Source of the DNA: Rhexocercosporidium sp. MPI-PUGE-AT-0058
Lineage: Eukaryota > Ascomycota > Leotiomycetes > Helotiales
Direction: 5' to 3'
Assembly: GCA_020746875.1 (NCBI GenBank)
Contig: JAGTJL010000005.1
Span: 2,728,001-2,792,000, forward strand
Length of the DNA stretch: 64,000 bases
The position numbers and the translations under genes are program-made. The stretch's first letter is position 1. Each line of letters opens with the position of its first letter. The notes beneath the pieces were generated by a model. The model ran no database searches, was not told the DNA's origin, and saw nothing but the letters and a program-made list of their open reading frames with translations. Positions 57,925 through 64,000 of this stretch are shown piece by piece.

Positions 57925-60446
57925 TCTAAGTGAGTGAACTGCCTCTGATCCAACCCGCCTGGCCAGAAATCAAACTCATACCCAGAGGAGGAGGGGCATT
58001 CGCAAGTCGCCAGGGAGGGCATCTGTATACTTATAAAGTGCCAGTCACCAGCATGCATGAATCTTATTTTCGGCCGTCGGAAGACCCATAAATAAATAAG
58101 TAATGAGATGAGATGAGATGGGGGTGTGGAAGGAAAGGTGGGTGGTGTGGATGCGGATATGGCGTCGGACGAGCGAGGGAGGGAGGGATGCTGATTGATG
58201 AGTGATGAGTGAGGATGGTGGACATTGGCGCAAGAGAAGCACGCACTTTCAGCGGGCACAGCACCGCATCCAGGCCAGCGGAATAGAAGTGCAGCTCGCC
58301 ATGGGCACGAATCAGCTCTCAAGCGTCGCATCGGCTGGTACGGAGTACAGTATGTGTGCTGATAGTCTGCTTCCTCCACTTTATTACGAAGTTACCTTGC
58401 CTTGCCTTGCCTTGCCTTACCTACCTTACCTTATCTTACCGTACCTTGCCTCACCTCAGCGACCCATGGCTTCAAAGCCTTGTCTCCTGTGGGTTCGTAG
58501 TGCATATTCATCCTCCATCTCTTACGCTGCCTCGCCTCGCCTCCTCCTCGTCTCGCCCCATCCTCGTACACAATGTCTAAAGAAAGGAAAGTCCAGCGTC
58601 AGTGCCAGTGCCAGTGCCCTGGACAGACAGCCTGCTCACAACTCACTACTCGGTACAATCCCCCACCAGGCAGGCTGTTCCAAATGCGTCGATCCCCGGA
58701 TCACCGTAAGCGCTTACGCCTGAAGGTCTCGTTCCGGCGTCCAATCATCCCCAACTTCTCGTATACCTCGCCCTCAGAGGATTCACTGCTCCAGGCACCT
58801 CGCCGAGGTCGCGCGCAAGAGTAGATCTACGAGCTTGGATCACAAGCTGGCAAGCATGGCGGGTGCTGTTGTGCCACCCTATCCCGATGGGTTGCGTGAG
58901 GCTGATGATGGATATCTAGACGAGCAGATGGAGCAGCAAAAGACGTCGAGATACGGATACGAGACCGAGACCGAGACCAAGAGACTTAGCCGAGAGCCCC
59001 TGACCCCTTTACCGACATCACGTGGCTGTAAGCAAATAGCGGGCAGGCTGGTTGGAGGCTTACAACCCTGGGTTCTAGCTTAGCAAAAGTACCACTTCTA
59101 CGTAATCAGAGGCTTAACTTGTCATATTACGGTTCCAGCAAGTCAGGATGCGTGAAACCTCGGGGGCTAGCTGGAAACGCCATCCAACGCGGAAAGATGC
59201 CGTTGATTACTCCAACCCGACCCTTGGGTCAAAACACGGAACAATAGTGGCGGCCAAAAAGTGCACTTTTGTGTTCGAGAGTTTATATAACTTGCCATCG
59301 CCAACCATCATGCTCATTCCCGATTTTTCCCTTCTGTTTTCCCCCCTATTTTGTCTCTCTTTCATCCCAAATAGGTTCAAAGACTACAATCGGACCGTCA
59401 GATGACTCGGAGCTCCCGAAACCTGGGACAGATCTTCGGACCGAATCTTGATTCGCTACTACGCGCAGTTCAAAGTTCGGTAACCCCCTTTCCCGCTGAG
59501 CATGCCATGTGGGTTAACCCCCAAAGTTAAATACCGTCTAGAAGCCTGCCAATGGCTTCCGCGAAACGAGCAGTGACGTCCTATTGGCAGAGCATGTGAA
59601 GAGACTTTTTGAGATCCATATATAAGATTTTGGACTCGGCATCCGGAGCGGCAGTAGATACGAAGGGTACTAGAAAGATGACAAGTCCAGGTTTATTTAC
59701 CAATTGGAGGATCGAGGCCAAAGTTAATGAAGGAATCTCAAACGAAATTGTGGTAAAATCCCCACAAGCCGGACGCAGAATCTGAGTTTCTCAAAATAAA
59801 TTCGTCTCAACTTCAAGTGTTCTGATTTGCTACGAAGTGCGAGCCAGAAGTGCACCTTTGAGTGGCGACACCTCGTACTTGCAGAGGTTAAGTGGCGAGA
59901 GCTGGCCACGCCACAACCGAACCAAGGCCCAGTCTGACTTGTCATTAGCTTTTCAATTCAAGGTCTCGGTTACGCGTTCTCCAGCTCGAGAGTCTCGAGG
60001 TGTGTTAATAGCTCCTTGGTAAACACCTGCCATGCATGCGGCTTCCCTCCTTCAGGATTCCATGAGAGCCTTGGCAATCAGGCACACGGATTGCACCTAG
60101 ACCTACTGGTGCCTGTACCAATTGTGTAACTTGTAACGGAACGATTAGAGACACGGGATGCACGCGATCCTTGACTATAAATGAAACCCCATCCCAGACA
60201 GAAGTTTTTGTTTACGAGCTTTAGCGTGGGTGCGGGGTAGGCCGTAAGCAAGGAGCTGGCTGCGTGCTGCTGCTATCTCAACTTTCCTGTGTTTTCTTTG
60301 GTGGCTTTAGGTCTGGCCATTACGTCTATCTTTTATGCAGCTAGTACGACCCTAGTCGTCGGTCCGTAAGTGGATTGAACAAGAGGGTAGATGGAGTTGT
60401 GTTGTTTTTGTGGTAGTGTCTGTCGCTCGCTTAATCTATTGTATAG
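57925..60446. other. long upstream region of the transcription factor gene
   Basis: About 2.5 kb without a convincing gene. It contains simple repeats: GATGA runs near 58106-58120, a GGGAGGGAGG run near 58176-58188, and CCTTG/CCTTA pentamers at 58395-58449. Plus-strand frames such as 58202-58723 run through these repeats and look non-coding. It may hold the promoter and a long leader of the regulator gene. Confidence 0.5.
58395..58449. repeat. CCTTG/CCTTA pentanucleotide microsatellite
   Basis: About ten imperfect five-base units (CCTTG passing into CCTTA and CTTAT) occur in tandem about 470 bp upstream of the Zn2Cys6 gene start. Confidence 0.85.
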
Positions 60447-60448
60447 TA

Positions 60449-60605
60449 CTGTAGGGGGTGGACAGTGGGTCTCGTCCACCGTTATAAGGCAGTAAGGTTA
60501 TTCTTCCAATTAGTAGTCTGAATGTCTAGAATTTTCTCCATGAAATTCCTCAAATGTAAAGGCAAAAGACAGGGCTGGACGAGATCCACTGTCCGCCCCC
60601 TACTG
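60449..60605. mobile_element. 157-bp MITE-like inverted-repeat element with TA flanks
   Basis: The ends form a 30-bp terminal inverted repeat with 27 matches: CTGTAGGGGGTGGACAGTGG... on the left and, reverse-complemented, CAGTAGGGGGCGGACAGTGG... on the right. Both continue with a CTCGTCCA block. TA stands outside each end (60447-60448 and 60606-60607), the target duplication of Tc1/mariner-type elements. The interior of about 97 bp is non-coding. It lies about 110 bp downstream of the stop of the 60717-62589 gene. Confidence 0.8.
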
Positions 60606-60716
60606 TACATCGTTCTAACACATTCAACTTAGATGTTACTTTGGGGATTAGACAGAACGGTTTCATGGAAGCCTCGTGGACTGGAACGTGAAGTAGAAAA
60701 GAGATCGCATAAAATA

Positions 60717-62589
60717 TCAACAAGAACCACAGTTCCTATTCCCAGCTTCGTCTAACACTCCCGTCTGGTTTTCCTTCTCTACGCTCCTCCTACTCTTGAC
60801 AGATCCTGCGGCCAGCTCCGAAATAACAGTCTCCTCCTTCTCATTTCCCACCCCATTCTCGATTATAACATCGTCAATCTTATCACTTCCCTCATCTCTG
60901 TCAAGACCACAACCCAATTCCGAAACCGGACTAGCTAACTCACAGAAAACCTTCCTCCCACCATCCAACTCACAGCTACACCACCAGGCCTCCAACTCGC
61001 CTCTCACCATCCCACACCCCAACCCACCTTCAAGCTCCCCCAAACGTCTAGCTTGCAACTGATGCAGAAGACGGCATTCGGGATCATGATCCAGCTCCAT
61101 CCTCTCACTAGAAACACCACACAATTCCGCCTTACCAGTGAATCCGTGTTCGCTGGATCCATTATCTTTGACATTATAATAATTGTTCGGTTTCTCGATC
61201 TCCTTGACTCGTCTAGCAGCGATTCTTACCCGGCGGAAATGGCATCCCAGAACAGCGAGGATGATAATAAACGCAACCGCAACCCCAGTCCCTACGCCGA
61301 TTTTGAGTTTCAGCGTCGACGTAAGTGTATCTTTGTCTTTAGGGCTTTCTAGCTTTGGGACGTTGTTGGGGTTGACGAATGTCCCGTTCGGAGGCGCCTG
61401 TACAGCTTGAGCGGGTTCCCAGAGCGAGTTTCTGATCCTGGCCTGAATAAGTTTACCACCCGACTGATAGTATATGTAGGCTGAGTTGTCTGTGCTGTTG
61501 AATGATGTTGATGCAGTGAGTGGAGCGTTGGGCTTATCGGCCAGTGGCCAGGATGAGAGGTCCATTTGTGGCTGGAGAGACCAGCTCAGACCGCCGTCAG
61601 TGGAGCGCATGAATTGGAGGTGGGATGTATTATCGATGTAGAAGAGGCAGTCCCAACTGTTGTAGGTGAAGGTTGCGAGATGGGCGAGGGAGGGGATGAA
61701 AGAAGGGAGGTTGGGTATTGAAGGACCTAGTTGTCATCAATGAATGTTCTGCATGCCGTCGGGGGTAAAAGGTCGCATGTAGGATGAGTGAAGTCACCAG
61801 TTAACTTACCCACAACCCAGGTCTTTTGATCGTGTATCGACCTCGTCTTATTCTCAACCACCGCACTACTAACTCTGATCTCTCCCTCGCCAACCCCATA
61901 TATCGTCTCTCTTAGCACAGTGATATTGCTCGGACTCACATACGTGGTCGACACAGCGTATCCATCCGGAACAATAACATTTCCTGTCACATTCCCATCT
62001 GCCCAGTTTGTCACGACGCCTTGCGTGTTATTAGCATAGGCGAGCTGTCGGAGTGAGCCGTTAATGTCTTGATATGTCACGCGATAGCCGATGTCCTTCG
62101 AGAAGAGTGCAGCAGCAAGCTGAGTGTTTGGTGAAACAGGAGTGGTGACATTGGACGAGATTATGTATTCGCCATAATTGACACAGATACCGGATGCATA
62201 CGAGCACTTGAAGAAAAGAAACGCAAGACTTGAGTTCACGGATTGGTAGAAGACTTGACCCTGTGATTGTCAGTGCTACACTTAATTTCAAGCAGGATGA
62301 CTTTCCCAGGAAAGTCTCGACTTACATAAACACTCGTCGGTCCACTATACCCCGTACAAGCAACCGCCGTCCCATTCTTCGGCTTGGCTTTCACCTCAAG
62401 CGATTGCAAATCGCCGAAGCCCTTCGCGGAATTGATGCTGTACAGAAAGTTGCCAGCATCGGGATTATGGAGGACGACTGCTGAGCCTCTGCCGAAATAG
62501 AATGATCCGAGGGCTTGAGTATTTGCTGGACAGACCATCCCTACGAGGACAAGGAGTGCTGCGAAGATACTGAAGAGATCTGGGGCCAT
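60717..62589 (-). CDS. single-pass membrane protein with probable beta-propeller-like ectodomain
   Basis: Three exons (62589-62326, 62260-61810, 61726-60717) joined by GT-AG introns of 65 and 83 bp give 574 residues in one frame. Residues 1-25 form a signal peptide (MAPDLFSIFAALLVLVGMV...). The ectodomain (about 26-375) has repeats of the form hydrophobic strand, Gly/Asn turn and aromatic residue (GSAVVLHNPDAGNFLYSI, ICVNYGEY, GYRVTYQDINGSLRQLAYAN, TFTYNSWDCLFYIDN, FMRSTDGGLSWS, SAYIYYQSGGKLIQA), which resemble blades of fungal fucose-lectin-like or sialidase-type propellers. It carries many Asn-x-Ser/Thr sites. A membrane helix at about 381-400 (KIGVGTGVAVAFIIILAVLG) and a basic FRRVRIAARRVKE stop-transfer follow, then an acidic cytoplasmic tail of about 160 residues. 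A surface sensor or adhesin is possible; the function is unknown. Confidence 0.85.
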
Positions 62590-64000
62590 GATGACCGAAT
62601 ATTGAAAGGGCTTCTGACAGCACCAGAAGGGAAAGTGTAAAGTTGAGCTCGATGGAAGGAAATATGGGAATGAGTTGGATCATCAGACTTATATCCTCAT
62701 TCGATCTTACAGTAGAGGTAGACAGGAGTACAGACCTTCATCTTCGTTCTTACGCCGCTAACATGCAGTAACAGTATCCACCTGCCCTACCACCTATGCG
62801 CTCATCTCAGTCCCCAGCATCTCAAAAAAGACCGTGATTATTCTGACCTACTCAGCACCACACCCTATGAAAACCTAGAATGAGTGGCCAAGAACACAAA
62901 CACAATTTACTCATCAGCCCTGTCGAAAGTGGGTGAGGCTTGAAGCCAATGCAAGGTCTTTGGGGGCCAATCTCACGTCGGCAGCCCCCGTCCCGTTGCA
63001 GCACAGCGAATAGCACACAACGGTGGCGGCTGCAGTGTATCCCAAGATATTGGGGTTGGTTCGCTGAATCATCGCCTTGCGTGCGGCTGGACTGCTGTGT
63101 GCTCGCCTGGGGCGTCTGTCAGAAGCGACGTTCGGTGACATTATTGCTGTTCTAGAAGATAAACCCCACCTTTGCCGCTGAGGTGCAGCCTTCAGCCACG
63201 ATGAAAACACTTGTCTCTCGAGAGATTATAAGACAGTGGAGCCAATACTCCAGGGTTGTTCGTGGTGGCTGTAAGCACGCCGCTTACATAAGTGCGCTTT
63301 AGCCTATACCAGGGTGTCATTCAGGAGATGCAGCTCTTTCATTGCTGTGATAAACGCCCTTGCGAAGTGTAGAGGCGAGGTGCAGCAGCCCTTCAGACGC
63401 GTTGTGTTCTGATATGCGATGTTCCAGACTGCAGCCTTGCAACGAGAATGCTTATTTGAGAAGTCATGACTTACTGAGCAACCTTTCGGAGGAGGAGTCC
63501 TCTTGAGTGAGATGAAAAAAATGTTTCAAGACGCAATCTGAGGCGTGGAATGAACATCCAGACCAATTGTATCAACTGGCACAAAAGTCCATTGGAGCAC
63601 ACCGCATCATCAGGAAGAAGAGGCTTGCTTCTGTGAATGATAAAGGGGCCATGAATCGGCACCTTTACTGAAAAGGCCGGCCACAAGGACGGCAGAAAGC
63701 TATTCTGGACCGTATTTGGACGAATTGAAACCCTCCTCTTTTGGGGGGGGAGGGGGGATTTCTGGGCCGGGCAAGTGAAACTGTCTTGGGGAGAGATGTT
63801 CCAAGCCATTCTTGATGACCGAAAGAAGGCATCGACTAGTATCGGGCGGAGGGAACATCTGCGACGAGCCTGTCACTCCGCAGGAGAACCTTCCCACCGA
63901 TCTCGTCTTGGTGGGATTCAATTTGATAAAGTGCAGAGCTTGATTATTCCGGGAGCCAATTTGCCAACTGAACGCCATCTACCGTGCAACAATAGCTTAT
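62590..64000. other. right-edge region without recognised gene
   Basis: This is about 1.4 kb with short frames only. None has family features or a convincing start and splice pattern. A G-run (about 63743-63757) lies inside one of them. A gene lying mostly beyond the window edge cannot be excluded. Confidence 0.45.

Noticed and set aside
58202..58723. Plus-strand frame of 173 codons upstream of the transcription factor
   Set aside because: It runs through a CCTTG microsatellite, giving a repetitive Leu/Pro/Tyr stretch, and lacks any domain.
1..64000. CRISPR arrays, operons, ribosome binding sites, rRNA or tRNA genes
   Set aside because: The window is eukaryotic by gene structure; no spaced direct repeats were seen, and no tRNA T-arm signature was found by eye in the gene-rich part.

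Overview
The window is fungal nuclear DNA, most likely from a filamentous ascomycete. The right part carries genes with short GT-AG introns (about 50-190 bp). Its proteins are typical of such fungi: a Zn2Cys6 regulator, a BTB protein, an Rds1-like secreted protein and small secreted proteins. The left part is an AT-rich block of LTR retrotransposons full of stop codons of the kind left by repeat-induced point mutation (RIP). Species cannot be read from the sequence.

Left 36.86 kb: an AT-rich transposon block with no intact gene. From left to right it holds: a plus-strand copia remnant (Copia-2, about 1.3-6.5 kb); an isolated LTR (7370-7676); the 3' end of a gypsy element (7677-8747); and a large minus-strand copia element (Copia-1, 10277-36860). 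Copia-1 is split by three later insertions: a second copia (Copia-3, 10982-18423, TSD TTAGT), a 12.6-kb gypsy (21278-33858, TSD ATAT) and a solo LTR of Copia-1's own family in the opposite orientation (33962-34274, TSD GTAAT). Removing the gypsy and one ATAT copy restores the Copia-1 reading frame across the junction. The AT block ends abruptly at the outer Copia-1 LTR (base 36860).

Right 27.1 kb: gene-rich DNA. Gene order is: a possible gene stub cut by the Copia-1 LTR; a secreted serine/threonine-rich protein (37289-38282, -); an 85-residue secreted protein (40328-40645, +); an Rds1-like ferritin-fold protein with PIR-type repeats (40944-42600, -); a possible decayed gene (about 43.25-43.97 kb); a BTB-domain protein (44458-45571, -); a class I glutamine-amidotransferase-like protein (46237-47235, -); a broken Sct1/Gpt2-type glycerol-3-phosphate acyltransferase (49374-51453, -); a single-pass membrane protein with an Ecm33/L-domain-like outside and two PPxY motifs inside (52616-54483, +), which has an in-frame stop in its signal peptide; a Zn2Cys6 transcription factor (55909-57924, -); a 157-bp inverted-repeat element (60449-60605); and a second single-pass membrane protein with a probable beta-propeller-like outside (60717-62589, -).

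The genes do not form a recognisable biosynthetic cluster. Four of them encode secreted or surface proteins, three encode regulatory or housekeeping-type proteins, and two neighbours (49.4-54.5 kb) look broken. The most notable points are the nested transposon block with uneven RIP damage, the pair of decayed neighbours, the short secreted protein next to the AT block, and the short inverted-repeat element. Gene models were spliced by hand and checked for total length divisible by three and for a continuous reading frame.
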